NCBI RefSeq assembly: GCF_018143015.1 | Contig: NC_054747.1 | Span: 248,001 to 312,000 of the forward strand | Length of the DNA: 64,000 bases | Direction: 5' to 3' | Source of the DNA: Lytechinus variegatus | Taxonomy: Eukaryota > Echinodermata > Echinoidea > Temnopleuroida > Toxopneustidae | In this document: one piece after another, positions 35,088 through 46,445 of the stretch | Position numbering within the stretch: position 1 is the stretch's first letter | How the letters are laid out: each line of letters opens with the position of its first letter | Notes under the pieces: model-generated | Database searches by the model: none | Told to the model about the DNA's origin: nothing | The model's input: the letters and a program-made list of their open reading frames with translations, nothing else | Translations under genes and position numbers: made by a program

Positions 35088-35109
35088 CTATAGCGAATGA
35101 CGAACTCAT
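35088..35109 (-). CDS. Gene B exon 1: start codon and signal peptide N-terminus
   Basis: A 22-nt coding part (M-S-S-S-F-A-I plus one base) followed by donor gtaagt. Joined to exon 2 it makes an uninterrupted signal peptide, M-S-S-S-F-A-I-A-I-R-L-T-V-M-L-S-C-L. The 5' UTR extends right of 35109; the transcription start was not located. Confidence 0.7.
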
Positions 35110-36041
35110 TGTTTATGTGTGTTCTATTGCAGCAGCTCAAGGAACCCAATATTTAATTCCCGACTTGAAGATTAGATTGAATTAGATTTAAACACAAAAC
35201 TTCCCGGTTCAGACTAACTACAATCCCTTAGAAATACCGATCCCGAGAGAGACAATAAGATTTAGATCATTCTGCAAAGAATTTATTGAATGGAAAGAGC
35301 TCCAAAGCGAAACTAGTATTCATAGAAGTTATGCTACATTAATATCATTTGTTCAAATTGGACTTTCATCGTAAAAATAAACACGAAGAAATGCAGCAGT
35401 TCACGTTTACGATTATGACTCAGACGCTCGCATGATTTGAATAAATTGTAGAGATTTGGGGAACAGTAAGGTATTTCATATTTCACACGTATCCCGAATA
35501 CAAATGACACATATTTTTTCCATTGTTAAAACATATTGAACACTCGCTTAATATGTACACTATTCTATGTGTTATCTTTCCAGGTATTTTGGAATGTATT
35601 TCATCCATTTGAAAGGACATTACCGCAAACTTTTTTATTTGACGAGAGTATATAAATATCGTTTAGGAAGGCATGGGTTCGTTTTGATATCTTCTAGAAC
35701 CATATCTGATATAGACTATCGTAACGCTTTATCAGCTATTGGTTACATCCTTACTTGGTCCCATTACAATAAAACTGGAGAAGAACAAAACAATCACCCC
35801 CCCCCCTTCCTTCGGGAGCGAGTGGGCCAACTATTGTAACTGTGCCCCATACATCAGTGCAATAGGATTGTCTCCCGAATGCCATTCGGCTTCCAGCCTT
35901 GGTAGAAAAAGGCCACAAAGAAGACGTCATACTATAGTACAATGTCAACACCTGTTACACTGACTAGTGCTACCCTATTGTAACATGGTGATTTCATGCA
36001 GCACTAGATGGCGCACTCTAATATAAAGATGATATTATTGA

Positions 36042-36116
36042 GGTGCCGTGGCCGAGTGGTCTAAGGCGTCTGGCTGTACATGGAAAGTCCGAGGTCCGAT
36101 CTCCGGCCACGGCACC
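36042..36116 (+). tRNA. tRNA-like sequence, probably a pseudogene
   Basis: A 75-nt stretch with a perfect 7-bp acceptor helix (GGTGCCG with CGGCACC) and a consensus A box (TGGCCGAGTGG), of the Ser/Leu-type D arm GCCGAGTGGTCTAAGGC. The B-box region (GGTCCGATCTCC) departs from GGTTCGANTCC, and I cannot form a good anticodon stem, so no isotype is given. It could instead be a SINE head. Confidence 0.35.
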
Positions 36117-36554
36117 TACGCCGCATTCAATAGCTATTGCTATTTTATCATGCATTTAAATGAATGAAAAAGCGACAAGCATTCTTGGTAAATAGGTTTG
36201 TAATTGCAAAACAAAATCTCAATGCTGGCACATTACCCAAAGTTAAGAGCGCCAACATGAAGTGTTACGATTTTTTTTTTAATTCAATTCTTTTTGTTTG
36301 ATTTTGCCATGTTGAAAGTGTGACCTATCCTTATAAACATAATAATGTTAGTAAGATTATTCACTTTTCATCGGGCTGGCTATTTGAAATAATTATCATT
36401 CCACTAGTATCCATATAATTTGAAAAACACTCTTTGCTGCAATATGATCATTTATACGATATGGCAACTTACAGAAAATCATAAACATCTACGATTTCAC
36501 AAGAGTTGCTCCCTCTTCAAATAATAAATCTATTAACAAAGCCTTTTTAATAAT

Positions 36555-36667
36555 AACACATGATAATGATGATGATAATGATGATGATAATAATAATAGT
36601 AATAATGATAAATAATAATGATAATAATAGCAAAAATAATAATAATAATCAAAATAATGATATTAAT
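36555..36667. repeat. GAT/AAT microsatellite
   Basis: Imperfect GATAAT and AATAAT repeats over about 110 bp. Confidence 0.8.
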
Positions 36668-36982
36668 AAAATTGATGATTTAGCGCTTCATACTCTGTGT
36701 TTCTAAATAATACTATACTGTCCCGATCAAAGGATTCAACACGGACATATTAAAAGGTAGACGATATCATACTATTAACATTATTAACCGTTTAAAAAAA
36801 TACTTCACGATCAAATATGGTGACAATTTTGTTGGATCCCATTGAGCATATCCAGGCTGTTCGTTATAATCTTAAGATGGAAACTAACAAAAGTGTCACC
36901 AGATTTGATCGTGACGTTTCTTCTAAGGACACGTAAGTTGCAATAATTGACAGTATTAATTTAGTTCAAAAATGAACACTAG

Positions 36983-37150
36983 GGCCCGTTGCATAAAGGT
37001 TATCATTACGGTAGCTTTGGCATTAAAAGGCAACTTCTATGGAATCCTTGATTTTGATTGGACTCTGGGTCATGTTACGATGGTAATTACCATTGGAGGG
37101 CGAATTCACCATAATAGTTCATTTTATGAAAATGGTCATCGTTCTCTCCT
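36983..37150. mobile_element. Possible decayed short MITE
   Basis: It begins GGGCCCGTTGCATAAAGG, a tip style common in short deuterostome MITEs. A GGTAATTACC palindrome and a weak TTTTATGAAAATGG-type end lie about 130-160 bp on. The right boundary is uncertain. Confidence 0.3.
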
Positions 37151-38000
37151 GGTCATTTTCTTTTAGAAATGCACGTCGACATAGACGACTGATGACGTCA
37201 TTTTTTGGTGTTCCATATGCCTCAGATCCTCACACACGCCCACTATCAGAATCGAAAACCTCGCCACATCCATTTTGCGGTTCTCCGCAAAGTGGTGGAC
37301 GTAGTGGTGGGCGTAGTGGACGTACACGTTAGTGACGTCATTTTAGCCGTTCAAGCCCGGCATGAAGATGAACCTTTCCTTTTTAAAACACAGTTTTCAG
37401 TGACTTTTCACAAACTTAATGCAAGTTTACGATGCAATATGTCCATCATATTTGAAATTGCTTTCTGATATCCAAAATATATATCGATATAAATCCTAAC
37501 TCGCGTAAAAAAAGAATAAAGGCAAGTGAAAGGGCAAGTGTGCACAAGTTGCACCTTTGCATCACCCGACCGGGTCGCCAGGCGATGGTACACCTGATCT
37601 TTCGGGTCGGGCAGCGTGTCATGACCCGCTGGTTATCGCGCTGTTTCACGTGGACGTACGTACACGTACAAGTCGAGTGAAATCTGAAGTATTCGCATCT
37701 GTAGTGAAAAAGGGCAGATGACGACGTTGACTCGAATGATCAGACAACTGCTACGTCGTTCTCGTTCACTGCTCCTAAAAATCTCTATTAATGATATTTG
37801 TTTTTCTCGGAATTTAAGAAGTGTTCCGAAGTTTACTTAAGATTCATCAACATTGCATCAGGTTGATAACAGTTATGTGCGAGGATTATTTAAATTTTTA
37901 CCGTTTGCATTATCTTTTTTTATTTGCATGAAAGATCTTCCCTTTTGCAAATACCCCTCTTCTCTTGAGATTTCTTCTTAATCTTAAACGACTGAGTATA

Positions 38001-40342
38001 CCCTTGTCCGTTCCGCGCTCGCCGAAGAGCACTTCAACAATGCTCTCGAGCTTTTCGACGATATCTACCGCCACGAATTTGAGAAGTGCAAGTCCCGACA
38101 AAAGGATAAGTATCTCAAGATTAGTTCAGAGGGTAAGGATGTTTCCGTATGTGCCGATTCTAGCTCTCGGGTCGTCAATTTGTCTAAACGCAAACTGACT
38201 TCTGATGAGAGTGCACTGCTCGCCAAGGGACTTAACTTTTCAGTAGCCCCGGAGCGTGTTCCCGCTACCGAGATTGTTGCGAAGGGGGAATCCTCCATCC
38301 GTTCGCTTGATGCCGAAACCATCGGCTCCGTAAGAAGAGAGATAAATGCTATCCTCTCCTCCGCCGAACCGCCTAAATCGAACATTACTCCCGGCATGCG
38401 CAAAGCCTTGAAATCGCTCAAGGAAGACGAGTCTATTATGATTTTGCCAGCAGACAAAGGCCGCGCCAGTGTTATTCTGGACACCGATGTCTACCGCGCC
38501 AAGATGTCCGAGTTAATCGAATCCGGCCCCTATCACGCTATCGGGAAGGACCCGACCGATCGCCTCTCCCGCAAGCTTTCCACTATTCTTCGAGGCTTTC
38601 ACAAGAATGGTGACATCGATGATTCTACCTACCGTAAGCTAAAACCGTCGCAGAAGCAACCGCCCAGGATCTATGGACTGCCTAAGATCCACAAAGCTGA
38701 CATTCAGCTTTGTCCGATTGTGTCATGTGTGAGTTCGTTTGCTTACAACACGTCTAAGTATCTCGCTGATATTCTTGCTCCCTTAGTCGGTTCCAATGGG
38801 CATGCTGTCCATAACTCCGCGTCGTTTGTTGATTTCCTGCGCAGCGAAACCATACAGGGACATGAGGTCATGGTTTCATTTGATGTGGTATCAGTGTTTA
38901 CCAATGTACCCATCGACGCCGCATGCAAGGTCGCACTTAGCAGGCTCGAACGTGATGAGAGCCTACCCGAGCGCACACAGTTATCTCCGGCCCAGGTAAC
39001 TGAGCTTTTGAGTTTTGTTTTGCAATCTACGTATTTCATGTTTGCCGGCAATTTCTACGAACAGCAAGAAGGAGCAGCCATGGGCAGCCCTGTTTCCGCG
39101 GTGATCGCTAACCTGTTCATGGAAGCTTTTGAGGAACGTGCGCTGAGTAGTTGCCCGCCCGACTGCGCCCCTAGAGTTTGGAAGCGATACGTAGATGACA
39201 CGTTTATCATCACGCATAGATCCGCCGCCGATGACCTTTTGAGCCACATGAATTCGCAGCAGCCCTCCATCCGTTTTACCATGGAGATGGAGTGCAACGA
39301 GCGCATTGCCTTTCTAGACACTTTGGTGCACCGTGACACCAGCGGCCGACTGTACACCACCGTATACAGAAAACCCACGCACACCGATCAGTACATTGCT
39401 TATGATTCGCATCACCCGAAGTCCGTTAAGCGCGGGGTAGTGAAGTGTCTTTACGACAGAGCTTCACGCATCGTTACTAAGCCCCATTGCACAGCTACAG
39501 AGAAGCAACACATCACCTCGGCTCTTATTTCTAACGGTTACCCGCGCTCCTTCGTTAACCGCGTCGCTAAGAAGAAGAGCGCCCCGTCCGAACAGCTTAC
39601 GCAATTTAAATCCGCTATAGTAATCCTGTTTGTTGATGGTATCGCGCATCTTCTCCGCCGGCGCTTGGAGAAGCATGGCATCCGAGTTATATTTAAGTCC
39701 GACAGCATCCGCAGCCAGCTGGTCCGTCCGAAAGACCGCCCGATCCCCGACAGACGCGATGGGGTTGTTTATAAGATCCCTTGCTCGACCTGCGACAAAG
39801 TCTACATCGGTGAGACTGGTAGACCTGTGGGGGAACGCATGAAGGAACATCGCCGTGATGTTCGGCTTAGGCGCACCGAAAGCTCTGCTGTTGCAGAACA
39901 TGCTTGGGACTCTGATCATCCACCTAACTGGGATGAGGTCAGCTGCATCGCTAATGATAAGCATTGGTATACGCGGCGCATTAAGGAAGCGATCCAGATC
40001 CGTTTGCACCCGAGCAATATCAACAGGGACAGCGGCATTGAGATCCCTGATGAATGGTTACCTACCATCCGACGGCATACTGCATCTACGGTTCACAACG
40101 CGCGGCGCCCGCACCAGCGGGTGCCTGACACCAGCGCGGACGCTGATTGGCCGGCTGCATCGGCCAATCACAGCGCGCGGTGCACACCCCAGCGGGCACC
40201 AAGCACCAGCGCGGACCCTGATTGGCCAGCGGCTCCGGCCAATCACAGCGCGGCTCACGCCCGAGTGGAGCCAGACAATAGCTCCCGACGCTATATAACC
40301 CGTGCACAGCAGCGTCTTTGCTCATTGCCTGACGAAGTCTAG
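38001..40342 (+). CDS. Penelope-type reverse transcriptase with GIY-YIG endonuclease (5' partial)
   Basis: Open for about 780 codons from the left target duplication to TAG. No in-frame ATG occurs near the left end; the frame simply enters from the truncated 5' side (A-E-E-H-F-N-N-A-L-E-L-F-D-D). Order: N-terminal region, RT with I-Y-G-L-P-K-I-H-K, V-S-F-D-V-V-S-V-F-T-N-V-P (motif A), G-S-P-V-S (motif B) and R-Y-V-D-D-T (catalytic motif C), then a linker and GIY-YIG domain (V-Y-K-I-P-C, K-V-Y-I-G-E-T-G-R, R-M-K-E-H). GIY-YIG is the hallmark of endonuclease-bearing Penelope elements and cuts the target. The C-terminus contains two ~25-residue direct repeats ending D-W-P-A-A. This is a transposon protein, not a host gene. 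Confidence 0.9.
40144..40298 (+). promoter_or_regulatory. Promoter-like module within the Penelope 3' coding region
   Basis: Two divergent CCAAT pairs, TGATTGGCC / GGCCAATCA at 40144-40170 and again at 40219-40245, sit in a ~75-bp direct duplication. A TATA-like CTATATAA follows at 40291-40298. Position just before the hammerhead-like core suits an internal promoter in the terminal repeat (inference). Confidence 0.4.
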
Positions 40343-40362
40343 CAGCTTGCAGACGAAACGTC
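40329..40362 (+). ncRNA. Hammerhead-ribozyme-like core
   Basis: CTGACGA at 40329-40335 (the C-U-G-A-N-G-A box), a short helix GTCT/AGAC closing 41-50, then GAAA at 40355-40358 and CGTC. These are the invariant boxes of a hammerhead in the right order and spacing. Stem II has one extra A, and stems I and III could not be convincingly assigned. Hammerheads are known in Penelope terminal repeats. The ORF stop (TAG, 40340-40342) lies inside this motif. Confidence 0.45.
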
Positions 40363-40458
40363 GCTTTCCTACTACGTTTGCTACATCGTGAGACAACTGG
40401 TTATTTCTTCTACTCAATCCTTCACCACGATGAACCTCTTCCACATCGACTGAGTATA

Positions 40459-43400
40459 GATTTTTAAACGCTAACTCCACTGAAGAAATCCAAGGTCTCT
40501 TCTCATGTCATTAAACTGCCATCAACACCATATTGAAATTTCGACTTCATAAATTGGTAATCCTAAATTCTGATGGCAGTTTTTTTTTACGATTTTATGC
40601 ATAGATATAGCGGTGGCGGTAGATACAATGATTAGTAATATACCCAATTTTCATTTCTTGTCAAATTAGCCCCCCCCCAAAAAAAAAAAATAATAATGAA
40701 AATAAATAAATAAAATAATAAATAAATGATAAATAAAATAAATAAATAAACAATAAATATAATGAATGAATAAATAAATAAAAATAAAATGAATGAATGA
40801 AAAAATATCGCAGTAGTTGCTCTTTTGTATAGAATAGTCACGATAGTTGCTTTATAAATTCCGTTATTTCTTAAGTATTTTCGTAACTAGATATATCTTC
40901 ATTGCCATTACCTACAATATATGTATTTTGTGCTTAAAGCTGTAATCATTGATATTGCTTATCTCCTCTTTTCATTTCCATTTCATTCTTTTCCACATTC
41001 AAAACGAAAATAATACACATTGTCACCAGCAAATTACAAACAAGGACATATTTTCATATGAAATATAAGTATATAGGCGGATGTTTATTTTTTTATACGA
41101 CAAACATGATAAATGAATATCAATTACCCATTTCTCTATTATCTGGATCCCTTGCTTCACCGAGCATAAACAAATCATGTGATTCGAACAGAAAAGGAAA
41201 AAAAACAGACACGAAAAACCTACTAAATTCTTCATGAATATTATACGAAGGATGCAAGCAAAAACATTCAATGATTTATGATATTTTCATGATGCATTAT
41301 TATGCTTCTCCTGGTAAATGTGCAATGATCGAGCTGATGATTTTCTCTCTGAACTTTCATTCTGTATCTCATTATTTCAAGTTATGTTTAATCAAATTTG
41401 TCATTCAAGAATTAGAAAAAATGACTGACTTAACAGAAAACCATTATTTTTGTTGTAAGGGATATTTTCATTATTTTTTTTTAAATGAAGGCATTAATAT
41501 ATATATATATATATTATATAAATACAAAGGGTACAAATCACAAACAGTCTTTTTCATATGTCTCCCTCATAATGAAATAAGTTGCAGCAATGAATGTCCA
41601 ATGCACTAAATCAGTTGCCAATTATTTTCTTTAAGTGCTTGGAGGATTGGAGGATAAAAAATGAATAAATCTAATTTCGTATAATAAAACTTAAAAAAAA
41701 GGATGGGATGTGATATCCTCAATTTGATAACTAAATGTCTATGAAAAAATACCTAGAACTGTTTCACCAATGTAATTCAAATCGATAAAATCCAATTACT
41801 ATGTTAATCTTTGTTCGATTTTGATCATATTTACATCTTTTAATAGGGGTATGGTTCAGGTCAGCGTAATTTGTGGCTAAAAACTAAACATTTCCTGAGA
41901 TTTTGAATTTTGAAGAAAAAAACAGAGTACGATTTCCATGACCTTTTTGAAAAAAAAGTACACGAACTTGCATAACCTCGTACTAATAATTCACCTTGCG
42001 GAAAATACTTGCGTGGCAATGAAATAAATGGGAAAATCGAGAAAGGGGTATTTATAATCACAACACGGCCTACATATTAAGCAGATATGGAAAGTACATG
42101 CTGTCAGATTCCTCTAATCTAGAATCAACATGATCAATGGAAAGTTATACAGATTTAACATGTTCAGTGTTTATAGTTTGAGTCCATTATCTAGGCGTGT
42201 TGAATGTACACATTTTGGATTTGAATTCTTCGACGACTATTCTCTCTTTTGAAGACCTTATTATTTCTTTATATACTAATATTCTTTACAGAAAATAGAA
42301 TCATAAACGTCATTTGTAATAAAACAACTGAATATCAAAATAATACAATGCAATTTGGGGATGGAAAACTAGTTTTATTACCTTACAAGCAAACACTTTA
42401 CATCGCTCTTAATTGTTCAAATTTTCGGAACTTTGGGGATTCTAATTTTCTCCAAACTCGCAGTATTTGCTTAATATGTTGCATTATACCGCCGCTCACT
42501 ATTTTCAATTCCTGAAATATAATATTTTGAAATATCTGCACAAAGGCATTCCTATTCAAGGAATACACTAGCATGACTTTCGAAACAAAAAAGGGTGCTC
42601 GAATAAAAAAACAAATAATCTAATACTTTTCTCAGTTCTCGGACAGGGCACCCTATAGATGTACGTACACATGGCATTGCATGCTGCTCCCCCAATATAA
42701 ATGTTGCTCTTTTTCATTAGCATGATTCCTACCCACGCCGTTGAGTGCCTAGCGTGGTTTTCAGACAAACTTATTTTCGTAAATCACAATAAGAATTGAC
42801 TTTTGCGGGGACAAAGCATCGAACAGAGTCAAGTTCACTCAAAATAACAGTGGATATAGAGCGTTCACGCACGGCATAAAGAGAAATTTGAAATTTGATG
42901 TCTGAAATGATAATCTAAAGAGAGAGAAAGAGAGGAAAATGGTCTCTTGTTAGGATTTGTGGACATACATTTTCCTTTTTTTACGATGTGTCTGAAAATG
43001 TAGAATAGTCTCTGTGTTTGTGCAGTGTGGTATTCTTCCTACTTATTGTGGCGATCCTACTTCTGAAATCTACTTTTGATTTTTTTCTCTCTCTCTCTTA
43101 GATTGTGATTCCCGATGTGTGTGAACTGTACAAATATAATGCAATATAGATTCCGGTCGAAATTTCAATTTCCACTGTCCATGATCACCCCTAATACATC
43201 ACCAGGACTCGATTCCGTCCGGTATTAGTGGAGTGAGACCAGTAGGAAGTCCTTGTCCTCGTTGCTTTTGACCTCCGAATACAACCTACAATTGTTTTCC
43301 TACCAGGCAATAGTAAATATCCCTACCACTCAACCAACCGATACAAAGTGTGGGTTCCCATCCGATCTGGCCTCAACCAGAGTTCGAAAGTAATCGAAAG

Positions 43401-45323
43401 CAGATTTAATCAATAATACACCGAGTTCAATCCATCCTCTCTTGCCAATAGACGTTTATTTTGGCACCTCAACAAGGCTACTATCTATATGATATCAACC
43501 ATACAAGTGATGTGGAAGTGTAATATCCATCAAAATATATGACGAAAAATTTCGTTCATTTGGTTTCATAGTCAACAATATTGACTTTATATCAAATTCA
43601 TTTTGTTGGTACATCGATTAGCTTCTTCCATTTACCTTACAAATCGGAAAATTGTAATCGTCTCTGGTTTTATTCGGGATCGACGTCTTCTGGAAGTCGG
43701 ATGCATAGCACAACGTAAGGATGACAAAGCATAAACAAACCAGCGATTATATTGTCTCATCTTTAATTTGGGCATCTGGTAAGTATTATTATTTTTATTA
43801 TTATTATTATTTTTTAAATTATTGTTATCATTATTATTATTATTATTATAAATTTTTTTTTTGGGGGGGGAGTCATGCAGTTTCAATCTCATTATTTCAA
43901 TACGTGTACCATCTAAACAATAATAAGCATTATACTAATATTGCCTACCTAGAGTTTGAATTAAGCATTTCATTTCCCCGACGGAGTTATTTTTTCCAAA
44001 ACATGCAAAAGGATTATATTTTGCCTGAAGCGCGCAGCACCAGGGGGGGGGTAGTTTTGGAAGGGGAGTTGAAATGGTATTTATTAAAAAGATAGACCTG
44101 GCAATAGCAGTTACGTATAATGTCATAATGTCATAGGCATGGTAGATTGTACAATTTTTGCTAAACTATGCTAAATAATTTATCCAGGCAAATGTCAGCA
44201 AACCTAAGCCATATAATTTCACTATGAAATGTCAACCCGTGTGAAATAAATCATCAACTTCTTGTTGATCATGTTGATGTTGACAGATGGCATTTCTGTT
44301 TCGGAAACAATGCCTTAAGATAGTTCCGTTACTCGCAGTCTAATTAGTCGTGGGGTCTCATTGATCTTATTTAATTTGATGGTGATTACTTTTCAATTGA
44401 AATGATTTGGCACGCAATCTAAAAAAAATCGTAATTTGTGGGGTTGTATTATAATATCTCGTTATTACCCGTAAATCCTTTTTGATTAGAAGAAATACTT
44501 TGGTCAAAAGCAGCTTATGCAATCATTTTTAAGAATAATTTAGAAACCACGTTTAGTCGTTACAGATCCTACCATTAATAAAAAAAAAACTTTAAGGCAT
44601 GTTCATTTTTGTTAATACTGGTCTGGTAGGTGAACTCTGTTATAAAAATACACCATATTTGATTCACCTCATTTTAAGAATGTCGAATATTTTAGTCATC
44701 AAATTGGCCAAAACTTGATGGTTGGCTTTAACATACCTAACATAACAATTACCTGTTTGTTAGAAGGGGCACAACAAGAAGTTATTTGGATTTGATTTGT
44801 TAGATGAGCAGCAGCAACTGCAACTCGTCTACCAAGACTTCGTTGTGTTTAAATTATGTTTCCTATGCTATCTGTGTGCAGTTTATATGACTAAGATTAG
44901 CTAATATTTTTGGAGATCTCTTTCTTAGACTGTAAATATTTAAACAGGAGGTATTGAAATTGAAATACACCACTTTAATGCCACTGTAGCACTCGGTAGA
45001 TCGAAACTTCAGCGATAGTGGGGGAAAAGTGCATGAGTGACACGTTAACAATAAATTAATGCATGTATTGAAGCTTTCCACTTTCAAAAAGTGCATTTAC
45101 GTTGAAAGCTTTACTCAGGCGTCCAACGTTTATGTAAACACAAATACTGTTTGTCTTGGCAATCATAGCAATGTAGTGTTTGATCCCTTTATGTTTTCAC
45201 TAATCTTACACTGACAAAGTTTCGAAACCAGGTGTCAACGACCATCTTTGGGTTGTATATATTCTTCCCCTTTCAGGCCATCGAATTTATCAGCAAACCA
45301 AGCCCGCCCCATATATACGGATA

Positions 45324-45356
<33 letters not shown>

Positions 45357-45526
45357 TGGTAGTTCATTGAACATACGTTAAGGTGTGACTATTCCAACCT
45401 ACGAAGAACATATTTTTATGGTGACCAAGGAAACAAATTTCGATGCATGTTTTTAACAAGAAATATATTTTTCTTATACGCTATTAATTAAGATCAGAAA
45501 TTAGAGCTAAACGAAAGTAGTTTCAG
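40459..45526. other. Intergenic / possible far 5' region of gene C
   Basis: Mostly AT-rich, with (ATAA)n at about 40690-40805, TTA repeats at 43787-43860 and (TA)n at 45325-45355. The only exon candidate is 43721-43778 (listed separately). About 43200-43480 is closer to 45% GC but no frame or family was recognised. Confidence 0.45.
43721..43778 (+). CDS. Possible first coding exon of gene C (weak)
   Basis: ATG, 19 codons (M-T-K-H-K-Q-T-S-D-Y-I-V-S-S-L-I-W-A-S) and one base before a strong donor GGCATCTG|gtaagt, phase 1. An in-frame stop lies upstream, so this is the first ATG. It joins in phase to the 48937 acceptor of gene C. The hydrophobic stretch is short for a signal peptide and the intron would be 5.2 kb, so this is only a candidate. 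Confidence 0.2.
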
Positions 45527-45529
45527 TAA

Positions 45530-46442
45530 AGGCGCTGTCACACCTTGGCGTTTTAGACAGCGTATGCCCGACGTATGAGGAATTTGGCGAATACGCTGGC
45601 GTACGTCGAATACGTTACGGGTAAGTTTTGCATACGTTAAGAGTACGCTAAAAAACGCTGGTATACGTCGTCATACGGCGAGGTCGTCGAAAAATTTTGT
45701 GCAAGCACAAAATTTTTCGACATATGCCAGCGTATGGCTCATACGTCCCGCATACGCGGGTCATAAGTTGTAGGCAAGTTACGCGATCGTTGATACACGT
45801 TGACACACGTTACTCGTAAGTTACTCATAAGTCGATGTACGTCGAGATAATGTCCAGCGTACCCTAAAACTTACTTCTAACCTATGAGTAACGTGCTTTG
45901 AACGTATGTGTAACTTAACTCCAACGTATATTGACGTATGAAGACGTGCTCGGACGACCACAAAACTTACTGAAAGTGTTTATAACTTACAGCTACCGTA
46001 TAATGGCGTATTGACAACGTTTATAGGAATTGGTATATAAAGGTGGGGTTCACAGGAGTTTTCTTCGACATGGCGGTGGTGTTGATACGGTGATGTATCG
46101 TGCGGTTATGATTTGAATAGTCGAGCGGCAGCCTTTTTATAGGCTACGACACGTGTTCGTCAGCGATACGCTGCCGCGCGCTATGCGTAAGTTAGGCTAT
46201 CGTAGGGCATAAGTTGTGAACGCCAGCAATACGCTAAGCATTCGTTGGAATACGTTACTTATAAGTTAACGAAGCGTTCGATATAAGTTACTAATACGTT
46301 ATGTATACGTCTAACTCGTTATGAATACGCTAAGTATACGCCCAGAGTTGAAAAAAAAAAAGTTCAGCGTATGCCGACGTTTTAGAGAAATTTTGATACG
46401 TCGGGCATACGCTGTCTAAAACGCCAAGGTGTGACAGCGCCT
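45530..46442. mobile_element. Harbinger-type MITE
   Basis: 913 bp with near-perfect inverted repeats of about 47 bp starting AGGCGCTGTCACACCTTGG, flanked by TAA (45527-45529, 46443-46445). A 3-bp TWA duplication is the PIF/Harbinger signature. The interior is full of ACGTA/ACGTT words and includes a 17-bp perfect palindrome at 45686-45721. No transposase. Confidence 0.8.
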
Positions 46443-46445
46443 TAA

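Larger units (their letters stand above)
29288..35109 (-). other. Gene B: IgV-Ig-TM-ITAM-like-Death-Death receptor (complete model)
   Basis: Eight coding exons in order: 35088-35109, 34165-34424, 33438-33534, 32143-32478, 31659-31772, 31001-31063, 30162-30434, 29288-29550. They total 1428 nt, 475 codons plus stop, with consistent phases (1,0,1,1,1,1,1) and GT-AG junctions. The product is a type I membrane receptor: signal peptide, V-type Ig, C1-like Ig, one TM, a 21-residue linker with two YGxI motifs, and two Death domains. Death domains recruit adaptors or kinases by homotypic contact (family knowledge), so a role in apoptosis or innate-immune signalling is inferred. UNC5 also joins Ig to Death but has TSP1 and ZU5 domains, absent here. 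I do not know a named gene with this order. Confidence 0.85.
35150..37988. other. Intergenic between gene B and the Penelope-like element
   Basis: No supported coding exon. It contains a tRNA-like sequence (36042-36116), a GAT/AAT microsatellite (36555-36667), a possible MITE end (GGGCCCGTTGCATAAAGG at 36983) and a CpG-richer stretch (about 37170-37690) of unknown role. Confidence 0.5.
38001..40446 (+). mobile_element. Penelope-like retroelement, recent 5'-truncated copy
   Basis: Flanked by a perfect 12-bp direct duplication CGACTGAGTATA (37989-38000 and 40447-40458), which defines the insertion. It encodes an uninterrupted reverse transcriptase plus GIY-YIG protein. The copy starts inside the coding region, so it has no 5' part; the lack of stops and the exact duplication suggest a young insertion. 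It is markedly GC-richer than the surroundings. The 3' end carries a hammerhead-like core and a promoter-like module, features associated with Penelope terminal repeats. Confidence 0.85.

Noticed and set aside
38743-40325. Several minus-strand open frames under the Penelope ORF
   Set aside because: They are shadows of a GC-rich coding region; none has recognisable motifs.
42249-42515. Signal-peptide-like open frame K-T-L-L-F-L-Y-I-L
   Set aside because: The apparent start is TTG, the region is very AT-rich, and no splice partner or domain was found.
43080-43140. Acceptor-like ttttttctctctctctcttag followed by a cysteine-containing frame
   Set aside because: In the phase used by neighbouring exons it reaches a stop within eight codons, and there is no upstream exon.
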